Below, one piece after another: positions 46,036 through 57,120 of a DNA stretch of 64,000 bases. The stretch comes from Mantis religiosa. Lineage: Eukaryota; Arthropoda; Insecta; Mantodea; Mantidae. The translations under genes were made by a program, and so were the position numbers. Location of the stretch: NCBI GenBank assembly GCA_030765055.1, contig JAUKNK010000155.1, forward strand, positions 602,001 to 666,000. Direction: 5' to 3'. Numbering within the stretch: position 1 is the stretch's first letter; every line of letters begins with the position of its first letter. The notes below the pieces were generated by a model that ran no database searches, was not told the DNA's origin, and was given only the letters and a program-made list of their open reading frames with translations.

Positions 46036-46071
<36 letters not shown>

Positions 46072-46448
46072 CTCTTTCCTGTATAATTACTACGTTATCT
46101 GCATATAATAAAATATTTAAAATATTTCCTTGGGCTACTTTTATGCCTGCGTCAATTTTTTGTGTCCAATTTTGGATTATTTTATTAACATAGATGTTAA
46201 AAAGTGTCGGTGACATTGGACATCCTTGTCTGATTCATTTGTTAGTTACAATTTCTTCTGATTTCTCTATCTTGAATCTTAAAATTATTTTAGTGTCCTC
46301 GTATAAACTTTTCACCACCTTTACCAAATGTCTTGGGTAGCCTTGTTCTTTCATTATGATCCACAGTTTTTCTCGGACTACATTATCAAAAGCCTTCTGG
46401 AAATCTATAAATGCTATATGTGTCTGCAGATTATGTACAACATAAAAT
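45341..46448 (-). pseudogene. LINE reverse transcriptase, 5'-truncated (copy A)
   Basis: Minus strand, from right to left: an RT block AFIDFQKAFDN near 46400; SPTLFNIYVN near 46195; the catalytic box as LLYADN near 46095, where YADD is expected; and a 180-codon frame (45916-45374) with FNYLGCEIS, LLYGCENW and an Arg/Lys-rich end. The second catalytic Asp is changed to Asn. A SINE-II fragment at 46004-46066 splits the RT. Such LINEs encode an endonuclease and RT for target-primed insertion; the endonuclease is missing here. The left edge is the long GAA tail; the right edge (46448) is the truncated 5' junction with Helitron sequence. Confidence 0.9.
46004..46066 (+). repeat. 5'-truncated SINE-II with poly(A), inserted in the LINE
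   Basis: The last ~33 bp of SINE-II (CGATATGACTTAACGTTGGAG...) are followed by about 31 A. ATCTTC flanks both sides (45998-46003 and 46067-46072), fitting a short target duplication. This copy shows the natural 3' end and tail of the family. Confidence 0.82.
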
Positions 46449-46899
46449 TTACCGGAGAAAAGCTCTTTGCTTTCCAAGTTCTCCTTATGAAGAAAGTACA
46501 AGGTAGAAGATATCCTGATGCCGATTATTCCAACCTTTTGATTTTAAGCATCTACAATTTCCCGTGAGTTTGGCCTTGCTGATGACCATAAATATAGCCA
46601 AGGGCCAGACAGTGGAAGTCTGCGGAATCAGTTTGGATTTTACCTGTTTATCTCATGAACAATTAATTATATGTCACATGTTCACGCGTCGGAAAGCCAT
46701 TGTCTTTATATATTTACGCACCACAAAAAAGATAAAAAGGGTTGTTTATCAGAAGGTTTTAAACTGATTAACTGAATTGTAACTGTGTTGTATATAAGCT
46801 TCACTCAAATCGCAGAACAACTAATCCAAATTTGTTGTATTTATATTGATAAGTTTAGACAACTTCTGTTGGTGGTAGGAAGTTTGTCGGGTCAGTTAG
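46449..46899 (+). mobile_element. second Helitron subfamily end, X1
   Basis: It holds the helicase C-terminus without the foreign block seen in A-C: SLALLMTINIAKGQTVEVCG, then LSHEQLI in place of SHGQL, then RVVYQKVLN (open frame 46564-46767). It ends GGGTCAGTTAG followed by T, a TTAG variant of the usual CTAG. The upstream part is frameshifted. Related copies are X2 (47484-48007) and X3 (55488-56018). Confidence 0.78.
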
Positions 46900-47483
46900 T
46901 TTTCTTATAAACGGAAACGTTCTAAAAATATCTGTGAGGAAGAGCACAACACTCCTAAGGTAAGTATCACTCCTCTTTACATTTTACCAAACTTTTCTCG
47001 AGTGTTCAGTGTACATAAAACAGTCCAAATTGTAATGCCATTGTAATACCAATTTATAAGCGAACAAACTGTCATCTGAGCTATATTGTTATTATATATA
47101 CTGTCCTGCATCGTGGCGTAGTGGGCTGGAAGGTGTGTATTTTAAGACCCGGGTATCCACTCAACACTGAGGAATATGAGGAGCTGCAATAGGTAGCGAA
47201 TCCGATCAGGAATACCAACTTTCCGGCTGGAGGTGCCATGATGCTGACCGAATCGCCTGTGCGTATCGGTTAGGCGATCGTCTAACTCTGTCTTGCGTAA
47301 AGTCTGTTTAGTTAACGCGTGTGCACGTCGGCCGCTGCATTTGACGAACCCTTATAATCGTTTTACAACACAGACCCTCCTTCTCCCAGATGTTTCTGCA
47401 AGGTTGCCACCTTTCTCACCTTTCTCGATACGTCATGGGTATCGTACGAGGTTTCGTCTAAATAAATTATCAGTTAGTACAGA
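46900..47483 (+). repeat. inter-Helitron spacer Y1 with SINE-VI
   Basis: Repeated at 48008-49012 and 56019-56640. A SINE-VI copy starts at about 47104 (GCATCGTGGCGTAGTGGGC). It has lost the box B segment kept in the other two copies (CCGGTTCGATCAC at 48272 and 56286), then continues with AATATGAGGAGCTGCAATAGG and the GGCGATCGTCTAACTC end. The tail part contains a small frame also seen in Y3, but with no family resemblance. Confidence 0.7.
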
Positions 47484-48007
47484 AATCGTCTGGCCCAACC
47501 TAACTTTCAATAATATCAAGACTGAACAGAGTTAAAGCAACATGACGGAGAAAAGCTCTTTGCTTTCAAAGTTCTCCTTATAAGTAAAGTACAAATTAGA
47601 AGATATCCTAATTCCGATGATTCCAAGGGATATACCTTTGGATTTTAAGCATCTACAATTTCCCGTGAGTTTGGCTTTTGAGATGAAAATAAATATATCT
47701 CAGGGTCACTCGATGGAAGTCTGCGGAATCAACTTGGATTTTCCCTGTGTCTCTCATGGACAATTAATTATACGTCGCGTGTTCACGCGTCGGAAAGCCA
47801 TTATCTTTATATATTTATGCACCACAAAAAAGAAAGAGCACAAAAAGGGTTGTTTATCAGAAGGTTTTAAACTGATTAACTTAATTGTGACTGGGTTGTG
47901 TATAAGCTTCACCCCAATTGCAGAGTAACTAATCCGTATTTGTTCTATTTATATAGATAAGTTTAGACAACTTCTATTGGTGGTATGAATTACGCCGGGT
48001 CAGCTAG
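47484..48007 (+). mobile_element. second Helitron subfamily end, X2
   Basis: It begins with the segment that follows the CTAG ends of A and B (TCTGGCCCAACCTAAC) and continues without the LINE, i.e. an empty site for the LINE in A and C. The helicase C-terminus is readable in one frame at 47617-47928: IPMIP-like start, FKHLQFPVSLAFEMKINISQ, CVSHGQLIIRRV. It ends CGCCGGGTCAGCTAG at 48007. Confidence 0.8.
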
Positions 48008-49012
48008 CTTTCTTATAAACGGAATCGTTCTAAAATTATCTGTCAGGAGGAGCAGACTTCAAATCCACACAACACTCCTAAGGTAAGTATCACTCCCCTT
48101 TACATTTTACCAAACTTTTCTTGAGTGTTCCAGTATATAAAATAGTCCAAAATTGTAATACCAGTGTAGTTCCAATTTATAAGCAAACAAACTGTCATCT
48201 GAGCTATATTGTTATTATATATAATGTCCTGCATCGTGACGCAGTGGGCCGGAGCGTTGTGCTCTGCTGCACCCGGTTCGATCACACACCTGGCGGGTGT
48301 GTATTTTAAAACCGGGGTATCCTTTCAGCAATGAGGAATATGAGGAGCTGCAATAGGTAGCGAATCCGATCAGGAATACCAACTTGTGCAAATTGCACCT
48401 TTCCTTTACGAGGCGTGTGCCTCAGTTGTTTTGTGTTTCCCTTTTTCTCCGCGTGAGCTCGTGAAGGTTGCTTTGTTTCCTCTCTCGAACAGCTCTCCGA
48501 GCTAAGATAGAGCAGTAGGGGCTCACCTTTCATTAGCGCACGCACGGTGATTTATAACTGTCTTAGCTCCCGGGTGCAGTTCAAAATCATGTAATGGCAG
48601 GTGCTAGAGTGAAGTTATAATGTGTACAAAGTTTAACTTTTGAGGAAGTTTAAGTAAAGTGTAACTGTGCAAGTAAGCTGTCATTGTGAATAAGAGATTT
48701 ATTAAAGCTTTTAAATTAAGAAAGTTAAGTTGTGTAATTGTACCTTAGCCTCCGGGTACAGTTCAGTGACCACGCTCTGCTACCACTGAACTGTACCCGT
48801 GTACCCGTTTACACTGTAAATCAACGTGCGCGCGCTATGAAACGTGAGCCCCGACTGCTCTGTCTCGCCAGCTCGGAGAGCTGTTCCCTGTGAATCAGCA
48901 CAAACTCTCCGGCTGGAGGTGCCATGATGCTGACCATATCGCCTGTGCGTATCGGTTAGGCGATCGTCTAACTCTGTCTTGCGTATGTGGTCATGTGGAA
49001 AACAGTCAGGTT
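48008..49012 (+). repeat. inter-Helitron spacer Y2 with SINE-VI interrupted by a MITE
   Basis: Same spacer as Y1 and Y3. SINE-VI starts near 48226 with box A GACGCAGTGGGCCGG and box B CCGGTTCGATCAC. It is split by the 518-bp MITE at 48385-48902 and resumes with CTCCGGCTGGAGGTGCC to about 49012. Confidence 0.8.
48385..48902. mobile_element. 518-bp MITE with long internal inverted repeats
   Basis: Ends TGTGCAAATTGCAC and the inverted TGTGCTGATTCAC. Target duplication AACT at 48381-48384 and 48903-48906. The uninterrupted site is preserved in Y1 (47221) and Y3 (56390) as CCAACTTT. Inside, 48490-48590 and the complement of about 48760-48890 match over ~100 bp (GAACAGCTCTCCGAGCT, GGGGCTCAC, GGGT(G/A)CAGTTCA), so it can fold into a long hairpin. 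It encodes no transposase. Confidence 0.85.
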
Positions 49013-49529
49013 AGCAGGCTCAGGCTAATTTTGTGGGCTGTTACGCCGTGGATTACTCTTTTATTATGTATAAGAAAATATTAAGAAAATTGTGGTACTC
49101 TAAACCACCAATTACATAAACATTTTCTTTACCTTTAATTTTCTTTAAAATATATTATGTTTAAGATATTTTTATGATGAATAAAATGGAAACAGCTATT
49201 GAAATCCTCCTCATTCTGAGCTATAACCCTGAGAAAGAATGATATACCATAACCCTGCACTTGGGCTTACGCGTTTAATGTGTGACTCCATACCGGAGAC
49301 GTCCTTTTGTTTATGTGGCAATGTAAAGAGAAGTACGTGTACGTGTGAGACATCATTGGTTGTTAACTCTCTGTGGATGAAAAAAATATTGTGTGTGCTT
49401 AACACCACACGACAGAAGTGAAAACATACAAACTATTCTTTATAAATAATTATTAAAAATATTTAAAAATAATGTTGACACTCATTCTTGCGCAAAGAGA
49501 CCCCAGAAGAAAATAATTTGCCAATCAGC
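49013..49529. other. non-coding stretch before unit B
   Basis: 49383-49520 is the second copy of the interspersed repeat at 601-740. Otherwise AT-rich and unrecognised. Unlike A and C, unit B lacks the ~940-bp upstream block with SINE-II and SINE-III. Confidence 0.55.
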
Positions 49530-49924
49530 TTATTACTGTAAATTAATCATTCCTTCACACTAGCCGTGTATAGGCTAAACCTTAGCCACTTATATAATAA
49601 GAGTTTAAATATCTCTCTATCAATAACAAATTAAATAAACGTATCATAATTGACAGATATCAACAGTTTGTATGGGAAAATAAAATAGCCGCTACTTTTT
49701 TTCTCTCATCTTTTGAACCTTACTTGGGCTTAAAAATCTCAAAACAAAATTAAGCAATTGCTCGGTAGCACCAGGTTCAATGAGACAGAACGAATATTTT
49801 TGTATCAGTTAGATGAATATTATTTTTGCAGTTATCACTCTGTACCACAGTTTACTCAGTACTCAATCTGCTTAATATGAGTATTCCTGTTCAAAAAAAT
49901 ATCGTAGACAATTAGCAAGATTAG

Positions 49925-51502
49925 TGAATTCCATACACATACATCGTCCAAGGAAGTAGATATTTAAATCACCGTCGACTTCAGTGACTAGTTACAATGC
50001 TGAAAATTACGATTGGAGCAAAAGGAACGGAAACTATTGCTGTTTAACATGTACACGCTAATGAATAATGTACTTTAAGTAATCTCAATAGGTAATGAAT
50101 TTCATTTTGAGTTTCTAAAGCTATATTTGGGTGCTTCTTTTCTCACAAGCAGGGGAAAGAAAGTAGAGCCATCTAGCGACACAGGGTGAAGTTACATTAT
50201 GGAGAACATCAGCGCCATATTACAAACAGAAACCAACGCTTCTGCTATACGTTCCTACGCGTTGTGCTGCTATCTGGTGATAAATTTCCAGTAATCTACT
50301 GAATCTCGCTTATTTGTGGCCTTTAGTAAATCTTATTTTAAAGCTTCCTTTATTAAGAGACTACCACTTGGAAGAAACATAGCGAATACAAAACTGTCAA
50401 TAAGAACACTAGATGTTCTGTTCAATATTGAACACATAACAGTGGAACATATAGACTAATATTGAATATTTGCATCTTTTGCAGACACAGTTATTCATTC
50501 TCAGTCACATAGCTTAACTTCCCCAATAACAACTTCAGATTTACTGCTATCCAAGATGGAAATATGTACATGGGTTGAAGCCTATGTAATTTGTTCAAAA
50601 CCAGTGTAACTATTTGGCGCTAACAGATGCAGAAAGTGTAGCTAGCTCAACACTGCTAGTATTCCACTACAAATAATAATAATAACATAGAATTAATAAT
50701 GTTATTAGCACTCTGCAAAAAGTGGTCCTTATGATATTTTGTATAACATTAGTTATGGAATAAATAGAACCTATATCTTGAATTTTATGTATATAATACG
50801 TTAACCTTCACTTTTTTTATCATTTTCAAAGTAAGGATTGACAAAATATTATGCTAAAATCAGTAACAACATTTCCACTGCTTATTTTGAGTACATTTCA
50901 AGACTAGCATATTTTATTTTAATAACGTAAGATCGTGCTATCAGTTTTAAATTGAATGGTAAATATGTGTGTAAATGTTGTGTTTGATGTTTTTCAATAA
51001 CTGATGATCATCACTCCACTATTTTAATTCGACGGTATCCTAATGTATGCAACTGTTTCTTTATTATGTGCGAATATCCTTCTTAGAATTGAGAAAACTT
51101 TATTTATTGCTGAAGGCATCGAAATGATTGGGAGGCAATATCTATACAATATTATAAAGACAGAAAAGTTGGCGTATATGTCAGATAATCTCAAAGCCAC
51201 TCAGTCAATGTTGATAACCTTTTTCAGTGAGTACACACGCAAACAAAGACCATGTGCTCTTGAATACAAAAGACATTGGAGTTATAACAGAACATTTAAA
51301 AAAGCAGATGCTGGATTTTAATTGAAAATGCTAAGGATTAGAATTGAACTGTTGTTTCTCCAAGGGATAAAGGTGAACGAAGTCACCATTAACAGCAATA
51401 GTTTCCGTTCTTTTTACTCCAATCGTAATTTTCAGCATTATAACTAGTCGTCAAAGTTGCCGCTGAGTCAAATATCTACTTAGTGGACGATGTGTGTATA
51501 TA
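49925..51502. mobile_element. TIR-bounded element, unit B copy
   Basis: Counterpart of 40485-42055 with inverted ends at about 49935-50055 and 51390-51495. The mariner inserted into the TA right after its right end. The 92-codon frame (51043-51321) differs from A by six base changes, all of them amino-acid-changing. Confidence 0.62.
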
Positions 51503-52834
51503 CGAGGGCTATCCAGAAAGTAGATTACGTTTTGGAATAAAAAGTAAACAAAGTATAGGAAACAAATTTTATTATATACAGATGAAAGCCACACTCAAAT
51601 ACTACTTTTCGACATAGTCACCATTCAAATTAAGGCATTTATCGTAGCGATGTACGAGCTTGGAAATTCCTTCGTTGAAAAATTCGGCCGCCTGCGCCTT
51701 CAACCACTTCGTTATCTCTTCTTGCAGCTGTGCGTCGTCATCAAAACGCTGCATAGCCAGCCACTTCTTCATTGCTGGGAATAGGTGGAAGTCGCTCGGT
51801 GCCAGGTCGGGACTGTACGGCGGATGAGGAAACAACTCCCACTTAAAAGATTCAAGAACTTCACGAGTGAAATTTGCCGTGTGGGGCCGGGCGTTGTCGT
51901 GAATCAACAAGATCTTAGAGCTCAACATTCCTCTGCGCTTGTTTTGAATGGCTCTTCTGAGTTTGTGGAGAGTTTGGCAATACCTTTGAGAGTTTATTGT
52001 AGTGCCTCTTTCCAGGAAGTCCACCAAAATCACACCTTTTCTGTCCCAAAAATCAGTCGCCATCATCTTCCTTGCCGACATTGTTTGCATGCATTTCTTG
52101 GGTTTTTGGGGAGAACTTGTGTGCCCCCACTGCTTTGATTGCAATTTCGTTTCACAGTTCACGTGTTTCACCCATGTTCCGTCACCAGTAACGATGCGAT
52201 CGAGTAAAGAGTCACCATCCTTATGGTAAACGTCCAAAAAGTTCAACGCTGCAGCCATTCGCTGATTTTTGTGGTCCTCTGTCAAGATTTTTGGAATCCA
52301 TCTTGCACAAAACTTGTGGTAACCAAGCTTTTCGCTGATGATTTCGTGCAACAAACTTCGCGAAATTTGTGGAAAACTCAAAGAAAGTTCCGTTATTGTG
52401 AACCTTCAATTTTCACGGACTTTAGCATCGACTTTTTCGACAAGTTCGGCAGTCACTATGCTGAATCTCCCACTTCGATCTTCGTCGTGAACATTGGTTC
52501 GGCCATTTTTAAATCTGATGACCCACTGACCACTCCACCTTCAGTGATAATGTTGTCCCCATACACTTCTAAGCTGCCGATAGATTTCTATCGGTTTACA
52601 GTTTTTTGCAGTCAGAAACCTTATTACTGCACGCACCTCGCACCTCGCGGGATTTTCAATTAACGCAGACATTTCAAACCGTCACAGTATCTGAACGGAG
52701 CACAGCACGAACCTCTCACTAGCACGGCTAGATGCCGACTGAACTGCGCAACGCTCTGACCCCAAGATGGCCGCGCTAGCCCCGCCCCTAGCGGAAACAA
52801 ACGAAAACGTAATCTACTTTCTGGATAGCCCTCG
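51503..52834 (-). mobile_element. mariner transposon (D34D), degenerate
   Basis: 1332 bp with perfect 31-bp terminal inverted repeats (51503-51533 and 52804-52834) beginning CGAGGGCTATCCAGAAAGTA, flanked by the TA target duplication (51501-51502, 52835-52836). The empty site TGTGTATATATGATATAG is present in unit C near 60855 and, slightly changed, in unit A near 42045. It transposes by cut-and-paste when a functional transposase is available. Confidence 0.96.
51602..52672 (-). pseudogene. mariner transposase, N-terminal half broken
   Basis: Start ATG 52672, stop at 51602, about 356 codons if continuous, the normal mariner size. The C-terminal 259 codons (52381-51602) are open and keep all three catalytic acids: TGDGTWV, HDNARPH and SPDLAPSDFHLF, with 34 residues between the second and third (D34D). 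The N-terminal DNA-binding part is damaged by at least two frameshifts (near 52565 and 52540) and by a TGA at 52409-52407 after KVREN. Without the helix-turn-helix half this copy should be unable to bind its ends. The ends themselves are perfect, so it could still be moved in trans. Confidence 0.93.
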
Positions 52835-53165
52835 TATGATATAGACAATTGACGGTTTGTTAGCCTCACAAAAACTAAAGGACGACTGAACCGATTTGCC
52901 TAATTTTGGTTTTAAAATATTAGTATAATTCCAAGGAAGGTTTAAAAGGCCAGAAAAATCTGAAATGATAATGGACAAGGTTATTAACTAAATGTAAAAA
53001 TACACACGCAAACATTTTACGGAACGCATACACCTTCTTTTATTTTTGAAGAACAAAAGCTTTGTCCACTCCTTGCTAAAATCTTCAAAGCTCCTGCAGT
53101 TACCAAATTTTGTTGAATAACGTCTATCGTTTGTTATCAAGATTGAATTTTTTATGCAGCATGAT

Positions 53166-53397
53166 TTTTTTTTGTAATTTACGTCCTCCAACGATGTCAT
53201 ATCGGACGATGAACGAAATGGGTGTAATGATCCTCAAATGAGTCCGGGATCCATGAAGCTTAATGCTACCTGACATTCGTCTTTCAGGATAAGGGAAACC
53301 CCCGGAAAAACCTTATCCAGGTAACTCACCTTGACCGAGATTCGAACTCGGGACCTCTTGAGGCAGACATGCTACCATCTACGCTACCGAGGCGGGC
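53166..53397 (-). repeat. SINE-II inside Helitron B
   Basis: Same insertion as in A, with ATGCAGCATGAT at 53154-53165 and 53398-53409. The T-run is shorter than in A and C. Confidence 0.92.
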
Positions 53398-53472
53398 ATG
53401 CAGCATGATTATATAGCTTCCGAAGACTAGACTTGAAATTAATTTTTGGTTGCACTGTAACACTATAAATAT

Positions 53473-53819
53473 AGTTAGTTAGTTACTAACACTCCCCACA
53501 TGGCAACCTTGGCCTTCGGGGTAACCTCACCCCACCAAGTGATGACCGGACCCATTTCTCAGGTGGAGGCACCCAGAGGGCGGTGTCCATTACCTCCGAT
53601 GATAGGGTGATAGTGAAGATGGCGGTGGGGTGAGAGGACCTACAGTTTTTACCGTGGAATCCGAACCACGTTGGGCATAGGGTATACTTCACGTTTGCTA
53701 GACAGAGGTGAAGGCGTGGATAGGGCCGACTTAAAATCGCCAACCCCAGAGCCGGGAATCGAACTCGGGACCCTTAGAACGGGAGCCGCGAACGAAACCA
53801 CCGCGCTACCCCGGCGCCC
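53473..53819 (-). repeat. SINE-V, tRNA-derived, unit B only
   Basis: The minus strand starts GGGCGCCGGGGTAGCGCGG (box A) with GAGTTCGATTCCCGG (box B), then a 347-bp GC-rich body. Perfect 13-bp target duplications ACACTATAAATAT lie at 53460-53472 and 53820-53832. Units A (42687) and C (61494) have the single, uninserted site. It is visibly more GC-rich than its surroundings. Confidence 0.93.
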
Positions 53820-54149
53820 ACACTATAAATATTTGACCACAGAAAATTGTTTTCAAAATTGGTGAGCCTTGAATTCCTTCTTTATAATTTGTGTTTGTGA
53901 ATTCGTGAATGTGAATTGAATTGGCATTTAAATTAACTGAAGTTAAATTTGAATTGAATTATTATTGAAATTAATTAAATTAAAGTTAATTGAGTTCCTT
54001 TGTGACTTTGTGAAGTTCACGGAAACTTTTTTACTATGCGACGGACAAGACGACCTGACTTAGGTCGTAGAAGTTAAGTCGCATGTGCGACGAGCTATGA
54101 CAAGGGATGAACGCACTGATCATCAGCGAGATGCAGCTAATGCTAATTA

Positions 54150-55365
54150 GTGTCGTATTGGTGTGTCAGAATTGCGTCTTTGAATCTCTGTTTCTTCCGT
54201 GGGAGTTGTTTTCGTACAAATCAGTTGACACTGTTAAAAACCAGGATGACGTAGTCAGCTATCTCACAGAGTATTTAAATGCATTAGAATTGCCTGGACC
54301 ACCTCCTCACAATTTAAAATTAAAAGTAGGATCAGTTGTGATCATGCTCGGTAACATTAACCAACTACGACTGTGCAATGGGACGAGACTAACTGAAGAA
54401 GCTGTTAGAATAAGTTATCGAGGCAGTAATCATCAAGAGAAAGTACAAAGGAGAGAATATCTTGATCCCAAGTATTTCGATGATTCCAAAGGGTTTACCT
54501 TTTGATTTTAAGCCTCTACAATGTCCCGTGCGTTTGTCCTTTGCGACGACCATAATTACAGTTCGGCCGCTCTATCTCTGGCTCTGACATTTCTCGTAAG
54601 GGGGAAGCAGGCTGTTGCCAGTTCTTTAGCGGGAATTTCAAGCAGAGGGTCAATGCGTATTTTAAACATTTCGCGAAGCAGTAGCCATATTATTATAATA
54701 GTGATAATAATAAAACTTACGAACACTACAAATCGGAATTCTCGCGCGCAAAATATAGCAAAGAAAGTTCATCAGCGCAAGCAGCTAAAGCCACGTGGCT
54801 CAAACAAATTTAATCTGGCAACACGGTGTTGGGTACGGAAGCCACGCCTAGCAGTGACAATGCTGATTGGCGCTAGCAGACAGTTTTAACTTGCTGACCA
54901 CGACACCTGATGTGGAGAATCCCAGTACTACCAACAGATGCAGTTAGTGTGTGTGAAAGTTGTGAACGAAATATTCGAATCGAGTGTTGTTGCAATAAAT
55001 ATCTTACATATTAATGAAATTGCAAGTTGGATTTCAGTATTTTAAAGCTAATACAGTACTATATTTTCATTCTAAAGATAATCTTGAGGATATGTTTCCA
55101 ATTGCTCATTACTGTATGCTGGTACTGTTAACCTTCCCCCTCCACCTCTTGCAGTCGCAAAACATCAGAGCCGGAGATACAACGGCCGCTAAGGCAATCG
55201 TTGGAAATTTGCGGAATTAACTTGGAGTTTCCCTGTGCCATGGACAATTATACGTCGCGTGTTCGCGCTTCGGATAACCATAATCTTTATATATTTACGT
55301 CCCATAAAAAGTAAAATATTTTGTTTATCAGAAAGCTTTGAATTTATTAACCTAATTGTAACTGT
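54150..55365 (+). pseudogene. Helitron helicase relic, unit B
   Basis: The best-preserved of the three: VDTVKNQDDVVSYLTEYLN, LPGPPPHNLKLKVGS, GNINQLRLCNGTRL, then a frameshift into the block RIPMIPKG and on to VRLSFATTI before foreign sequence takes over (about 54555-55195). The end GINLEFPCAMDNYTSRVRAS follows near 55215. Confidence 0.8.
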
Positions 55366-55487
55366 GTTGTATTTAAACTTCGTCCACAGTTACAGAGTAA
55401 ATAAATAACTAATTCGAATTTGCTGTGTTTCTATAGATATGTTCTCACAACTTTTATTGGCGATACGAAGCTCGCCGGGTCAGCTAG

Positions 55488-56018
55488 TACAGAAATCATC
55501 TGGCCCAACCTAACTTTCAATAATATCAAGACTGAACAGAGTTAAAGCAACGTGCCGGAGAAAAGCTCTTTGCTTTCCAAGTTCTCCTCATTATGAAAGT
55601 ACAAAGTAGAAGATATCCTGATTCCGATGATTCCAACGGATATACCTTTTGATTTTAAGCATCTACGATTTCCCGTGAGTTTGGCCTTTGAGATGACCAT
55701 AAATATATCGTAGGGTCGCTCATTGGTTGTCTGCGGAATCAACTTGGATTTTCCCTGTGTCTCTCATAGACGATTAATTGTACGTCGCGTGTTCACGTGT
55801 CGGAATGCCATTATCTTTATATATTTACGCACCACAAAAAAGAAAAAAACACAAAAAGGGTTGTTTATCAGAAGGTTTTAAACTGATTACCTTAATTGTG
55901 ACTGGGTTGTGTATAAGCTTCACCCCAATTGCAGGGTAACTAATCCGTATTTGTTCTATTTATATAGATAAGTTTAGACAACTTCTATTGGTGGTATGAA
56001 TTACGCCGGGTCAGCTAG
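55488..56018 (+). mobile_element. second Helitron subfamily end, X3
   Basis: It follows unit B directly (TCTGGCCCAACCTAAC, then the GGAGAAAAGCTCTTTGC block) and shows the LINE-free arrangement. Helicase blocks IPMIPTDIPFDFKHLRFPV and GINLDFPCVSHRRL are readable with frameshifts. It ends CGCCGGGTCAGCTAG at 56018. Confidence 0.78.
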
Positions 56019-56640
56019 TTTTCTTATAAACGGAATCGTTCTAAAACTATCTGTGAGGAGGAGCAGACTTCAAATCCACACAACACTTCTAAGGTAAGTA
56101 TCACTCCTCTTTACATTTTACCAAACTTTTCTGGAGTGTTCAATGTGTATAACATAGTCCAAAATTGTAATACCAGTGCAATACCAATTTACAAGCAAAC
56201 AAACTGTCCTCTGAGCTATATTGTTATTATATATACTGTCCTGCATCGTGGCATAATGGGCTGGAGCTTTGTGCTCTAATGCACCCGGTTCGATCACAAA
56301 CCTGGAAGGTGTGTATTTTAAGACCCGGGTATCCACTCAGCACTGAGGAATATGAGGAGCTGCAATAGGTAGCGAATCCGATCAGGACTACCAACTTTTC
56401 GGCTGGAGGTGCAATGATGCTGACCACATCGCCTGTGCGTATCGGTTAGGCGATCGTCTAGCTCTGTCTTGCGTAAAGTCTGTTTAGTTAACGCGTGTGC
56501 ACGTCGTCGGCTGCCATTGACGAACCCTTATAATCGTTTTACAACACCGACCCTCCTTCTCCCAGATGTTTCTGCAAGGTTGCCACCTTTCTCGATACGT
56601 CATGGGTATCGTACGAGGTTTCGTCTAAATAAATTATCTT
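56019..56640 (+). repeat. inter-Helitron spacer Y3 with SINE-VI
   Basis: Full counterpart of Y1/Y2. SINE-VI starts at about 56237 with box A-like GGCATAATGGGCTGG and box B CCGGTTCGATCAC, and runs to about 56475 (GGCGATCGTCTAGCTC). The segment to 56640 is the same tail as in Y1. Confidence 0.75.
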
Positions 56641-56700
56641 ATGTCCATTACTGCAAAACTTTCTTAGTTTTGATATATACATATATATATATATATATAT

Positions 56701-57120
56701 ATCGCCAAGCTACAATTCTACTGGATTCCATAATAAACCTTAACTTATTCAAAGTGCGGTATTTGAAACCCAGCTCCTTTAGGAAACCGCGCAGAGTGCA
56801 GTGCCGATAAGGAAAATCACAAATTTCTTGCATATGTGCAACAATTCGTCTAAGGTGGGCACTCCCCCTTTTGCATAGAATCTATAAATTTCTCGACGAA
56901 TTAAAACGCATGTGAAATTATCTACTTTAGAAAAACGTTCCTTTGTTTTCACACTTGATCAGCGTCTTTGGTATTCCTTTCGTCACAACATTTCTTACTG
57001 TATTTCTGTGAATACCCAGAATTTATCATCAGGTTCATTGCACGACCCCTTACCAAGATAATTTGTCAGCAGATATTTATAAGTGTTCAAAACAAACGCT
57101 TGAGTTTGCTTAGAAACAGT
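56701..57120 (-). pseudogene. IS630-like (DDE_3 family) transposase N-terminal relic
   Basis: The minus strand shows VSKQTQAFVLNTYKYL near 57110 and, after degraded sequence, RREIYRFYAKGGVPTLDELL near 56890 and TLRGFLKELGFKYRTLNKL near 56770, ending ESSRIVAWR. This order is typical of the helix-turn-helix half of a Tc1/IS630-type transposase family that is common, usually uncharacterised, in insects. Frameshifts lie near 57040 and 56835. The catalytic half is missing and an (AT)n run (56668-56702) replaces it. Recognition is by remembered resemblance, so moderate confidence. Confidence 0.65.

Larger units (their letters stand above)
49530..55487 (+). repeat. segmental duplication unit B
   Basis: Collinear with 40108-44371 and 58880-63166. 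Subtracting the mariner (1334 bp with its TA) and the SINE-V with its target duplication (360 bp) leaves about 4.26 kb, equal to the others. B keeps 13 bp (TTTGTCCTTTGCG near 54536) that A and C have both lost. B continues directly into X3 with no LINE, so it separated before the LINE insertion or comes from another lineage. Confidence 0.92.
52837..55487 (+). mobile_element. Helitron-like segment, unit B
   Basis: Same layout as 42056-44371, ending CGCCGGGTCAGCTAG followed by T at 55488. It carries the shared SINE-II (53166-53397) and the B-specific SINE-V (53473-53819). The helicase is broken. Confidence 0.75.

Noticed and set aside
47293..47535. 80-codon frame shared with 56469-56810
   Set aside because: Conserved only because the Y spacers are duplicated; the copies change length and frame at their ends and lack family resemblance.
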